The notes beneath the pieces were generated by a model. That model was not told the DNA's origin. It did no database searches and saw only the letters and a program-made list of their open reading frames with translations. A stretch of DNA of 64,000 nt, from NCBI GenBank assembly GCA_028583405.1, contig JAPTMU010000049.1, positions 743,407-807,406 of the forward strand, read 5' to 3'. The stretch's first letter is position 1. Every line of letters starts with the position of its first letter. Shown piece by piece: positions 51,301 to 62,303 of the stretch. The stretch comes from Pogonophryne albipinna (Eukaryota > Chordata > Actinopteri > Perciformes > Artedidraconidae). The translations under genes and the position numbers were made by a program.

Positions 51301-52005
51301 CCTCTTCTTCATGTCTCTTCTACATCAACATGTGTCCCCTCTTCTTCATGTCTCTTCTACATCAACATGTGTCCCCTCTTCTTCATGTCTCTTCTACATC
51401 AACATGTGTCCCCTCTTCTTCATGTCTCTTCTACATCAACATGTGTCCCCTCTTCTTCATGTCTCTTCTACATCAACATGTGTCCCCCTCTTCTTCATGT
51501 CTCTTCTACATCAACATGTGTCCCCTCTTCTTCATGTCTCTTCTACATCAACATGTGTCCCCTCTTCTTCATGTCTCTTCTACATCAACATGTGTCCCCT
51601 CTGTGGAAAGAGACTCTGAAAGTTTCAGGAACAAAGATTCTCTCTCTTTTTGATCCATTTCTATAAAAACCTGTCTGAAAATGAGCTGATCACATTTTGG
51701 CCACTTTGTGATGTCATAACGATGTGTTGTCTTGTGTAACCATTAGCCAATCAGCAACCAAGGTAACCCCCCCCCCCCCTTATCACCTGAATCTCCTCCT
51801 AGAGCACCATTGAGTTCTTTGTAACCAAATGTCTCTCAGAGGGGCGTGGGGAGGGGCTCCTTATTTTCATCTAAAGTAACAGACAGAGAATCAGCACTTT
51901 GGACACAGGGCTGAAACAGAGGGGATTATGGGTAATGCTGCAATGATCTGTTTGGTGTTTGGAGCCAAACACTTCAGAGACAAAAAACAGTATAATAGGG
52001 GACCT
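48391..52005. mobile_element. TTAA (piggyBac-like) element with a giant 37-bp minisatellite
   Basis: TTAA at 48387-48390 is followed by GGTCACCTATTGTGCAAAAT. The right end GTATAATAGGGGACCT is followed by TTAA at 52006-52009. The ends pair as imperfect inverted repeats (GGTCACCTATTGTGC against GGTCCCCTATTATAC). The array occupies about 3.2 kb. The remaining right arm (AACCTGTCTGAAAATGAGCT, GGTTGC-type text and GTGATGTCATAACGATGTGT) is shared with copies at 16.9 kb and 24.6 kb. No transposase. Confidence 0.88.
48411..51602. repeat. 37-bp polypyrimidine-rich minisatellite, array 3 (about 86 units), 1223-bp higher-order duplication
   Basis: Unit: CTTCTTCATGTCTCTTCTAC + ATCAACATGTGTCCCCT. Because 37 is not a multiple of three and the unit has no stop in any plus frame, all three plus frames stay open, giving frames up to 860 codons. 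Variants repeat at exactly 1223 bp: CTCATCTACAT (48611/49834), TCTTTTACAT (49501/50724), and the two-base-longer ATGTGGGTCCCC unit (about 49031/50254). 1223 equals 33 units plus 2 bp. Confidence 0.97.
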
Positions 52006-52009
52006 TTAA

Positions 52010-53311
52010 GGATTTCTTGTAGTCACTTGTCCTGGCCATTGGGACCTTTAATCTGCAGTCTGTTGGTTGGGTTCGTTGTTGATCTGTATTGCCTTTTTGT
52101 TTGTAGTCGATACAATAACATGTTTGTTTTTTTCACCCACACTTCTCTAAGTCACATGTCATCCAACAAAATCTCATTTATCTTCCTCTGAGCCCTTCTG
52201 GACTTTCACCCTGTCCAAATAACATTGTTGTTTTCCTCCAGGAAGCAGTGAGATGTTACTGCTCTTCCTTCAGAGTCTTCACTGTGATCTTTCTTTGGAG
52301 GTCACACTACACTGACTTGGCACCGTCAAGGTCACATATCTTCCCCTCTTACTTTATATGACTCCAATTATAAGAGAGTAGACATGATAAGATGAAGCAG
52401 GCCTGTGTGGAGTCATTCAACTTGTCCCTTACACACCATTATCTGCCATTGTATTCATTTTTTAATTCGTATAATGTCGATTGGCTTCACTTTGTAGCCA
52501 ACATTAATATATGTTATGCACTGTTGAGTGTATATAGTGCGGGAAAACACATTTCTTATGAACCTGACTTTGTGTGCAATGGCATTTTAATGGCCCAAAA
52601 ACAAACAGTTTGAACTGAGGTGGAACTAATGCGCCTATACGATTAAAAGAGTGTTGGGCACTATTGTTGTGGAGATGAATGTGTGGAGAAATGGATCAAT
52701 GGGTATAGTGATAGATGGATTAGCATAATATATATTAGAGAGCAAAAGACAATGTTGAAAAAACACTATTTTGCCTTAATTTAGAGATTAAACAGACTGA
52801 TTAAGAACCATAAATATACCTCCATCCTCTTTAATCAGGTACGCTCATACCCCTTTGTATTTAGATGGTGGCAACAGCTCATGTTGCTAAATGAATCTGT
52901 CGCTAACACATAGCATGTCATCATGGTTTGAACAGGTTGAACAGCAGCATGTATCAGTAATCAGTCTTACAGTTGGATCTGCTGAGTTGTATTTTCTGGT
53001 TGTCTTCTTTTTTATCTGGAGGAACAAAATGCTCTTCATCATTTATTATGACTCTGGACAAATGGCCCCTTTGAAGAACTCTGTAGGAGGTTCAGATAAT
53101 CGACTCTCATGCAGCCTGGATCCATCTGCACCTGGATTTAGATTTGTTTTTGCCAGTATGATTGCAATCCAATCCTCCAGGTGTTGATGCCACTTCGAAA
53201 ACAAGTCTTTCAGGGATAACGTGCAGCGAGTCATTAATGAAAAGAGTTAGGATCCATCGGAGAGAAGTGACCAGCTTTCTGCACGTTACCTCTGTTTCAC
53301 ACTGTGATGTG
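52010..53311. other. Unassigned DNA
   Basis: No gene or defined element recognised. Confidence 0.5.
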
Positions 53312-53735
53312 CAGCCGTGGCCAAACGTTTTGAGAATGGCACAAATATGAGTTGTTTTCTTCAGTGTTTTCAGATCTTTTTGTCAGGTGTTACTCTGGTA
53401 TACGGTAAGACATTTAAATCAAGATTGAATGATGTAATTTAGCTTAAACACACAGTAAATTTAAAACGGTTTTATTCTGAAAATATTTCCGGTTAAGCTT
53501 ACTTTGAAAAGCTGTATTGAAAGGCGTTGCCGTTGTCAACAGTGACCACTTCCGGTTTTACGTTAACAACGATTACAGCCGTTAAAATGCATTAAATAAA
53601 AAGTCATGAATGAGTGTATGAGGAGAAAAGGCGTGTGGAGTGATGCAATGACCAGCGACATCTGACACAGAAGGAGAGGTGGGAGGACCCCTTACGTCAC
53701 AGCCGCCATTGAAAGGAGGAGCCAAGAAAGAGATA

Positions 53736-54277
53736 CAGGGTGTTTCTCAATTGCGAGGATGCTGGCTTGGTAGTCGCGTACTTCCAAGTCACTTTCACCT
53801 TCAGAAACGAAGCAAGTATGCTTCCAAGCCACGGCTTCGGAAAACGAAGAAGAATGGAACAGGCTAACAAGTGTGCCACTCTCTCTAACGGTTTCAACAT
53901 AAACTGTCCCGAAAATAAATACCTCACGATGTCTATCTAATTATGAACTTGCTTTACTTTCACGGAACACATTTTGGTGATAACAAACAAATGTAACAAA
54001 GTAACATATTTACCAACACATGCTCTACGCCACTACATACTTACATTTAAATGTGTGCTGAAATTGGTCTGTGCGCAAAGCATTGTGGGGATTTTAAGGA
54101 CACAAAGTCTACCCATGTGCAGCCTCGAAATTTCCCCCAAACCAAGGACGCGGCCTCGGTGGAATTCCAAGTATGCTGGAGATTGGAACAGTCCTTCGGC
54201 GGCACTCGATGACGTAGCATCCTTGAAATATTGGCTTGGAAGCCAGTTTCCTCGAGATTGAGAAACGTCCACGGCTG
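53736..54277. mobile_element. Candidate MITE (TTTCTCAATTGCGAGGA ends) within the Tc1
   Basis: CAGGGTGTTTCTCAATTGCG at 53736 pairs with TCGAGATTGAGAAACGTCC (about 54250-54270) as imperfect inverted repeats. Inside, GGCTTGG/CCAAGC and TTCCAAG motifs recur symmetrically. I find no clean target duplication. The flanks (53403-53735 and 54278-54464) also belong to the insertion in Tc1 but are unassigned. Confidence 0.6.
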
Positions 54278-54589
54278 AGGGGGAACGTGATCTCGGTCTC
54301 TCTTCACCGCCGGAACTTCGAGACAACAGCTGTTGTCCCAATATCTCTCTGTTTGTTTCAGAACCACGCTACTTAATTAAAGTACTAATTTGAACCTTTG
54401 CAGAGACTCCATCAGTCTCTTATTTTAGCTTCCTCCTGGACGCGAGAACAACAAACACAATCCAACAATACTGATTATAATTACAAGCATTTCACAAGCG
54501 TCAAAGTCAAAGCTCAGGTCATAAGATTGTCATTGCCATTTCTACCCTGTAGCTTTGTGCATATGACAATGAAACCTTTGAATTGAACT

Positions 54590-55030
54590 GAAAGGCTTTA
54601 ATTGACAATTACATTAAGTGTATGCAAAGAGTCAATATTTGCAGTTTTGACCCTTCTCTTTCAAAACCACTGAAATTCGCCCTGGCATGCGTCAATTAGC
54701 TTCTGGCCCACATCCTGACTGATGGGATCCCACTCTTTCGTAATCAATGCTTGGAGTTTGTCTGAATTTGTGTGTTTTTGTTTGTCCACCTGCCACTTAA
54801 GGATTCACAACAAATTCTCAATGTGATAAAGGTCATGGACCCAAAATGCCGATGTTTTGTTCCCCCGAGCCACTTAGTTATCACTTTGTTATCGTGGCAA
54901 GGCGCTCCATCATGCTGGGAAAGGTTTTGTTCGTCACCAAACTGTTCTTGGATGTTACACTCAGAGGATGTTTTGGTACCATTCTTTATTCAGGGTTATG
55001 TTCATAGGCAACATTGAGAGTGAACCCACT
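54590..55030 (-). pseudogene. Tc1-like transposase, C-terminal half, broken
   Basis: Read on the minus strand, the DNA encodes a KEWYQ-like stretch, a GDEQ motif and HDGAPC (rc of about 54903-54920), the segment around the second catalytic aspartate of Tc1 DDE transposases. It is followed by KWLG-like and GILGP-like text (about 54840-54890). The downstream region that should carry NPIENLW with the last catalytic residue has lost bases near 54815-54830. A stop interrupts the frame near 54965. The start of the protein, with its paired-type DNA-binding domain, is absent. It is inactive. Confidence 0.82.
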
Positions 55031-55421
55031 GATCGAGGTGTTCTGTAACTGTTCACATTTTAATTAATCACCCAGTCTTTACACACTGCCTGTAAAGCAG
55101 ACCTGAGAATGCTTGAAAATGACCAATCAGCATCAAGTGTTCTTATAGTATAAAGACCTGCATCTATATCTGCAAATCCGTTTCAGCCAGCAAAGAAACA
55201 GAAGGAGGAATTGTCTTCTAGCCCTGTATTAGCAGTGGCTTTGTGTTTCGGGGACGAAGCAGGGTGTCCTGAGACAAAGTGACATGTCAGAGAGGAGAGA
55301 TAAATTGGGAGACACTTTCGGACACCTTGTTCTTTCCAAGTCAATCTCAGGGCGACACCTCACAGAGACAGAGGTTTCAGCTGGTGTGTGGCTTCAGGTC
55401 TCAAAGCAGAGGACTCATCAG
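55031..55421. other. Unassigned DNA
   Basis: No gene recognised. Confidence 0.5.
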
Positions 55422-55528
55422 CAGAGATGGCGAAAGTACACACATCCTTTACTCAAGTAGAAGTACAGATACTCGTGTTTAAAAATACTAGTAACGACGT
55501 ATTTGTACTCCACTACTTCCCACCTCTG
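55422..55528 (-). mobile_element. 107-bp minimal copy of the 37-bp-bearing hAT MITE, without minisatellite
   Basis: It starts CAGAGATGGCGAAAGTACAC and ends ACTTCCCACCTCTG, the two termini of the 61115-62295 element joined with almost nothing between. Flanks CTCATCAG and CTTATCCG agree at six of eight positions, consistent with an aged target duplication. Confidence 0.85.
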
Positions 55529-58500
55529 CTTATCCGTGGGAAATGAGAAAGTGGAGATTCATCAGTTCACTAACACAGCAGCCAGTTAGCAGAATCTGTT
55601 CATTTGTATATAGAAAAGTATTTCTAAGGAACCCATTATAAGAAAAGGTGGCCCCCAAAGGAGCTTCCAAAAGCCACCGCATTGATGTCACTGGTTTGAT
55701 GAGGTGCATTAGCAGTCACTCTGAAGTGTTTGTGATATTTCATGTACCCGGCGGACACGTTAGGCGTTACGCAGAGAGGATAATTCTGTGAAGCCACAGT
55801 CAGAGAAGATTTCATCAGCCTCTGAAATGCGAAAAAGAATTACAGGATTGAATTGTTGACAGAGTAAAGCCTCTCTTTATCGGGTCAAGGATAAACTCTC
55901 ATGAGCTTACGCTTTGGAAGGATATTGGAGCAGCGTAACAGCCTCCAGTGCAATAACAGACACAACTTCATTTTGCTGGGAAATGGAATTACCTCAGCTC
56001 TAATCAGGAGCCCCACTTTAGCAGGTTTAGGATATTGAGAAAGGGGGGGGGGGGCTTTGTGTGTGGTGTGTGGAACCTAGCTCCAGAGAAATGACTGTTA
56101 TTTGTCCTATAGTCACCAAGCTGTGTGAAATACCTGGGTTGTGGCCAAATTGTCAATTTAGGAGGTTTCTAACAGGGAAATGACCTGGACGTACTTTTCA
56201 ACACCTCCTGCAGAGAACTCACTGCTACATAGTTTGAGTTTCTCCTTTCTCATAGAAGACCTGCAGTCTTTTGGATCCTGTCGTATTTTTGACTTTTAAT
56301 TTGAATTATCCAGAATATTTTATATTGTTTTGTTTATATTTGATATAATATTTTTCATTTTATTTTTAATTGTTAATTCTCTTTTCCACTTTTTTAAGTA
56401 TTCTAAGTATTGTATTATAAAGTCTGAACACATTTCTGCTTCTGCGACGCAAGAATTTCCCAAATTGGGATCAATACAGTATCTACCTATCTACTTCAGT
56501 GTCAGCCAAGATGAGAGCTGTACGAATTCTCTATATCTTAGCAATGGAGCTCCATGCTTGCTTTATTATCTCCTTTTTCTTAGCATACGCTGGACCTTCC
56601 TTTACGAAAGGAAAGTAGAAAATGCTCCCCCACAATACCTTGCGGCCGCAACTTTTAACGGGACACAACACTTCGGCCGATTTAAAACAGATCGTGACCG
56701 AGAAATGCATATCATATAAGTTACGATGCTTATTAAGCATTTTACAACGTGTGCCTTATCGGCAAAGTGCTTATACGGTCAAACTTTCAAAATGATATTA
56801 TACCAAAAGGGGAAATATGAACGCTGATTACTGTGAAATGATCAGATAGAGTCAACATCTCAAGGTGTTGACGGAGTTGTGTGGAGCTTCTGTATCTTTC
56901 TTTCAACATGTTTGAATGGTAATATGCACAGTCATAGATATAGGTATATTATAGATATAGATGTCATAGATATGTAGGCAGTACAATTTGTTGATATATT
57001 GCATAAAGCTTTATGTATTCGTGATTATTGGGGGAAAGTATCATTATTGGAGTCTTCCCACAACAAACTGGTGCATCGTCATCACGTTCTTCCATTAAAT
57101 GCAGTTTTTTCTAAGCACTGCTGTCTCTTTTCCCAATTTCCTGAAGAATTCTCCTTCACATCGTTCCTTATCCCCATGATGTCTTTCCTGAAGTTAAGGA
57201 ATAGTGTTTAGGAAAAGACATAGGACGTGATTTCTTGACAAATCGACAGCAACCCCACTCTAACTTGTGCCTGCAGTTTCTTCCCTGAGAGCTTCTGGAC
57301 AACACCATTGATGGAAACTGTAGACAGCATGCTGATGGGTTCAGAGTAAAGCTTCAAGTTCAGTGTGGACTAAGTAACTCTGCTGTCAGCGAAATGACTC
57401 GTTTGTCTATTGGACACAGAAGATAGAACATTGCTAAATCTATCTGCCACAGTTATCCCCGAAAAACGATGTGTTTAATGCCAAAAGGAGTGTACAAGCT
57501 TCATTTAACTATCTAGCAGGTGAGGTTGTTCTCCACCTTGTTGTTTTCTGATCTTGCAGAATTTTGACATTTAGAGTTATGACAACGAATGGACTGTAAT
57601 GCAATGTCTTTATACAGCGAGATTAGATAAAGAAAGGGCTGTGCTCTTCAATGGAGAAATGCATGAATCTAAGTAAAGTAAATAGAAAGATGGAATCAAA
57701 ACATTAAGATTAATCCCAAGGGGGAATTAAGTTCTTCGCTCTGATGGTATTTACAACTATACACATGGCCCCTTATGACAGCTTACCTTTATTTTAAATG
57801 CATTGCTAGATTTGGTTTGATCAATTGCTTCACTGCCAGTCCTAAATGTTACGTCCCATGCAACGTTTCCAGTTTAGATAATCACATTTTCAGTTTTGAC
57901 ATTCCTCCCAAATACAATATGTCCGGTTATGCACTGAATGGAAATGAGGCTGCTCCCTATTCCCTTATTTTGATGTGGACATTCTCCTTTTTATTGCTCT
58001 CACATGAAGCTCTCCAAGACTCCTGCGGCCTCTTCATGGCAATTTAATGAGAGCCCCCAGTAACAAACTCTAATTGTGTTTGTTGCCGTTGTTGGGAAGG
58101 TAAAAGGACAACGCTCAGTTAAAATGCAAGTGAATATGACCTGCAGTCAAATGCTTTCCAAAACCTCCAATGTTTTTTTTTCTACATGTTGAGGTTAAGG
58201 AACTCAATTATATACAAAGTTATCCTTACATTTTCTTTTCACCAGACTCAATATGCTGCTCAATTCTTACACTATTAGGAGAACATTGTTGCTTTGTGTT
58301 TGCAACCGACATTCATGCAATTCAACATGTTGTGATTGAGGTCATGGCCAGCTGTTTACCCTCGTTTATCCCATTGTTAGTTTCCACATATCCAGCCTCG
58401 TATCAATTTGTTTCCAGCCCCAGCAGGAGACTTTTCTTTAGCACACAAAGACTTTGTAAACCTTGTATGTTTCCCAGAACCAAACAGCAGACAGTTAAAA

Positions 58501-58848
58501 ACTAGCTCATAATAATAGTCAAACCTTTTTGCCATTAAAGAGACGGATATCAATCATGTATTCACCAGGAACGTAACGCTAAATAAATGCTATTGTAGCT
58601 CTGTTTCTGCAGTATGTGTTGTGTATAGCAAACCAGGGTTCAAAGACTCTAGATGCTAATGTGTTAATATGATCAAATTGCAACCCTTTTCTATCCAAAA
58701 CAATTGCAATTTCTCTGTACATAGGGGCATATAGTCTGCAAACTTGTCAAAAAAGGTTGTCTTTTAGGTGTCTCGTTGTCGGTTGTTGGCAAAAGACTAT
58801 ACAGTATAGCGCCCCTGTCCAAAGTTGCTAAAAGGCAGCCCCTTGCTT
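55529..58848. other. 3.3 kb without a recognisable gene
   Basis: No gene called; frames of 60-129 codons lack motifs. A G-tract lies at about 56044-56054. A LINE-type tail (CCCAAATTGGGATCAATACA) lies at 56459-56480 and a related reversed one (TTAATCCCAAGGGGGAATTA) at about 57711. Short ATAGATAT repeats lie at 56936-56975. Confidence 0.5.
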
Positions 58849-59578
58849 ACGTTTCACCTACACATCTAAAATTGGAAGGCATATGTAGCATGGAGAGACG
58901 GACAAAAAAGCCTCTTGGCATAAAATCATAAACCCAACAGGAAATCGGCCATATTGGATTAAACGTGTAATTATTGGCCATTCTGCACTTTACACGTGCC
59001 GTCTTTGAACTCCTTCTTCAGATTAATTGATTATTATTGTAGGTTGCTCTGGATAGTGCCAGCTAAATGAAATGTAATCTGTTCTGTCAGCAGCTTGATC
59101 CTGAACTTCTTTATTCCTCCGGCCTCCTTTTTTAAAAAACAACCATTCGAGCTGTAATATTACACGGCTCGGATAAACCCGAGTTTTTTTTTATACCCAG
59201 CCAACAATCTGTGAGAAGGAAAATGCCTCAGTTACGTTTCACCTACACATCTAAAATTGGGAAGGCATATGTAGCATAGAGAGACGGACAAAAAAGCCTC
59301 CTGGCGTAAAATCATAAACCCAACAGGAAATCGGCCATATTGGATTAAACGTGTAATTATTGGCCCATTTCTGCACTTTACACGTGCCGTCTTTGAACTC
59401 CTTCTTCAGATGTATTAATTATTATTGTAAGTTGCTTTGGATAGTGCCAGCTAAATGAAATGTAATCTGTTCTGTTCTCCTTTTTTTATTAAACCATTCG
59501 AGCTGTAATGTTACACGGCTTGGAGAAACCCAGTTTCTTTTGTATACCCACCCGACAATCTGTGAGAAGGAGCATGCC
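58849..59578. repeat. Direct tandem duplication, about 385-bp offset
   Basis: Copy 1 runs 58849-59222 and copy 2 runs 59234-59578, both from ACGTTTCACCTACACATCTA to ACAATCTGTGAGAAGGA. Copy 2 has a 30-40 bp deletion after CTGTTCTGT. Each copy contains GGATAGTGCCAGCTAAATGA, a motif common in fish SINE/LINE tails, so the duplicated unit includes a retroposon fragment. Confidence 0.93.
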
Positions 59579-61106
59579 AAGGTTAATAGGGCTGAGGCGG
59601 CCTGAGGCTATGTGGCTTCACAGGGTACGAAACCAACACACCTGCGCTAAAATGACCCAGGGCTAACAGAGGACAATGTGCATTTAACTCTGCTTTGTTT
59701 CTGTGCCAATCAGGGTGATGCAGTGGAGAACAGTAAATGATAGACACGTTTTACTTACATGGTAAACATGTCTCTGTATAAAGGCAAAGACTTGGGAGCT
59801 GTTTTTAGAAGTAATAAATAGAGTAATTTACCACATTCAAGATTCAAGGCTTTTATTGTCATTTCTACATAGCTACAGTATAGATATGACAATGTAGGTC
59901 ACAGGCTCCTCCAACAGTGCAACACAATAAAACAGATAAAATAGTGCAAGTAAATACAAATAAAAGAATATATTAGAAATATTACAAGAATACATATTGA
60001 GTGTCTAAACAGAGTTCAAGCATTAGCAGTATTGATATCTATGTTAGACATGGTGATAATGGAAGGCTATTAGAAAGAATTGGATTTAATAAAAGGCTGA
60101 ATTCCCTTTTGTTATTTCAACCCCTGAACGAAATAAGGTTATCATTGACTTTTCCAACACAACACACACACCCTCAGTACGACTGGGGGGTGGAAAAGCA
60201 GAACAATATCCTTTCTGCAAATAAGGAATTGAGTAAAAGATAAGTCTGCCTTATGCTTGATGCTATAGTCTGCTCTGAATACATTCACATCACGCTTGGA
60301 TGGATTACTTACTGCCTACATTTTCTTTTTGGTTGTCATGTCATTGGTTTACTCTGACATGTCTGTTGTTCACATAACTTAAGGGAAAGCTATGTTGGGT
60401 TGGAGAGAAGAAAAATACTGAAAGTATCTGTGATACCGCTTTTGTTTTCAGTCGGCCAATAGAAGCCAAACTCCCTCTGTAGGGAACACAGGGATTTTAG
60501 CCTTTGCAGACCATTTACATGCACTAAAACCTATACTGTATATCACACTACTGGAAAGGGAAAACCCAACAAGCATAATAAGTCTTCTTCAATATCCTCT
60601 GCTTTTGTCTTTCTTGTAAGTACCCGTCACCCACACTGAGTGGATCGTTGATGAACTCTCTGCACACGTCTGAACAGATAAATCCACCAATAAGGATTAC
60701 ATTGAAAAGCCTGATTTTCGCTCAAGATTTCATAGTTTTATACAATGTTGGTACAAAGCCCAAAGGATTTTCCCACTCCATGCGGCAATAACGTTTTCTT
60801 TTGAAGCAAATGTGTAGACTAAAGTAGAATCAGCGGTTGAGACCTTGCCACACGCTGTTCTTGTTCAGTATTCCCATCCAGTTTGATCGCCTTTCCTTCA
60901 GGATCTGGAGAGCCAGACGGGCCATGTTCGTGATTATGTTCATGTGTAACAAGCCCTGTGTTTGTTTTTCCATTCCTTGATCTGCTCCTGGGGGATAAGG
61001 AGATATAGGACATGAAAGCAGTGTGAAGTGCTTCCTTTAGCCTATCGAGCAAAGCCTGTGTATTCACAGCTCAACACAGCGGCCCAATTGGAAACAAAGC
61101 TTCTCC
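59579..61106. other. Unassigned DNA with repeat fragments
   Basis: At 59840-59995 a reversed LINE-like tail (CAAGGCTTTTATTGTCATTT) is followed by the CACAGGCTCCTCCAACAG repeat. At 60478-60595 a reversed terminus of the 57-bp-bearing TTAA family is present (TTTACATGCACTAAAACC). No gene called. Confidence 0.5.
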
Positions 61107-61314
61107 TGTAATGCCAGAGATGACAAAAGTACACACATCCTTTACTCAAGTAGAGGTACAGATACTCATGTTTAAAAATACTCTGGTAAAAGTAGAAGTA
61201 CTGACTAAACGTCTTTACTCAAGTAAAGAAGTATGGGCTTTGAAATGTACTTAAGTAAAAAGTACCCATAACTAGCAGCTGTTTTAAAGAGTAACTGACC
61301 TCCCCTTATATTAA

Positions 61315-61690
61315 AGGTCCCATGTCATGCTTTTCCGGTTATTACCGTCCCCTTGTGTGTTATGAAGGTTTTTCTGCATGTAAACGGTCTGCAGAGTCAA
61401 AACCCTCAAAGTACACCCTGTAGAACACAGAGAAGACCTGTCTATGCTGCCCCAGAACGCCTCGTTGGAGATTTCTCTTTTTCTTCCTGGACCCATTGGT
61501 CCAAATAGACCAATCAGTGGAGCTCCTCACACACTCTTTTAGCAGCGAAAATGTGACGCGCTGGGGGGGGAGGTGATAGTGGAGCCTCGCAACTCGGCGA
61601 AATTGTGGCGCGCTTACACTGTATGTGCGCCGCGTTTGGGAGTGCGGGGGGGATGTGGGTGCTAGTGGAGCCTCGCAGATGGGCCTCCAG
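61315..61690 (+). mobile_element. TTAA-element fragment (family of 890-3022) inside the hAT MITE
   Basis: TTAA at 61311-61314 is followed by AGGTCCCATGTCATGCTTTT and collinear sequence matching 890-1000 and 2457-2560. The right inverted repeat and TTAA are missing, and adjacent hAT sequence (about 120 bp present in the 11.6-kb copy) is deleted with it, so the junction near 61690 is a deletion. Confidence 0.82.
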
Positions 61691-61781
61691 CCTCAAATCA
61701 ATAGGCACACAATGACTCTAAATAATAATGACCGCGCCACCAAACACACATTAAAACTAAAGTAACAAATCTGTTTTGAAA

Positions 61782-62212
61782 ATGTAAGAAGTAGAAAGTA
61801 CAGGTATTTGTGTTCAACATGTAAGAAGTAGAAAATACAGGTATTTGGGTTCAACATGTAAGAAGTAGAAAGTACAGGTATTTGAGTTCAACATGTAAGA
61901 AGTAGAAAATACAGGTATTTGTGTTCAACATGTAAGAAGTAGAAAGTACAGGTATTTGGGTTCAACATGTAAGAAGTAGAAAGTACAGGTATTTGGGTTC
62001 AACATGTAAGAAGTAGAAAGTACAGGTATTTGGGTTCAACATGTAAGAAGTAGAAAGTACAGGTATTAGTGTTCAACATGTAAGAAGTAGAATGTACAGG
62101 TATTTGAGTTCAACATGTAAGAAGTAGAAAGTACAGGTATTTGTGTTCAACATGTAAGAAGTAGAAAGTACAGGTATTTGAGTTCAACATGTAAGAAGTT
62201 CAAAGTCGTCAG
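61782..62212 (-). repeat. 37-bp minisatellite in hAT MITE, array 4 (about 12 units)
   Basis: Reverse-complement units of the 11.7- and 21.6-kb arrays: AACATGTAAGAAGTAGAAAG + TACAGGTATTTGGGTTC, with GTG/GAG/GGG variants. Confidence 0.96.
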
Positions 62213-62303
62213 AAAAATAAGTAGTGGAGTAAAGATACCAGAAAAATGTACTTAAGTATAATGAAGTATTTGTACTCCACTACTTCCCACCTCTGTGTAA
62301 TGC

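Larger units (their letters stand above)
53312..55030 (-). mobile_element. Tc1-like transposon, minus strand, interrupted by a 1-kb insertion
   Basis: The left boundary carries GCCGTGGCCAAACGTTTTGA then GAATGGCACAAATATG, the terminus of a Tc1-like family common in salmonids and other teleosts. Element sequence runs to about 53402 (TACTCTGGTATAC) and resumes at about 54465 (ATACTGATTATAATTACAAG), so about 1.06 kb was inserted. A second small insertion lies at about 54505-54590. Transposase sequence then continues on the minus strand to about 55030, where similarity stops; the rest is missing. Confidence 0.85.
61115..62295 (-). mobile_element. hAT-family MITE with 37-bp minisatellite, complete copy
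   Basis: The ends are CAGAGATGACAAAAGTACAC (61115) and CTACTTCCCACCTCTG (ending 62295). Perfect 8-bp target duplications TGTAATGC lie at 61107-61114 and 62296-62303. This establishes the hAT-type insertion of the family also seen at 11.6, 21.3 and 55.4 kb. Relative to those copies it is reversed. The middle is partly replaced by a TTAA-element fragment. Confidence 0.95.

Noticed and set aside
48400..51666. Open frames of up to 860 codons (Phe/Ser/Leu-rich repeats)
   Set aside because: They arise from a stop-free 37-bp tandem repeat read in all three plus frames; no non-repeat domain, and frames start and end with the array.
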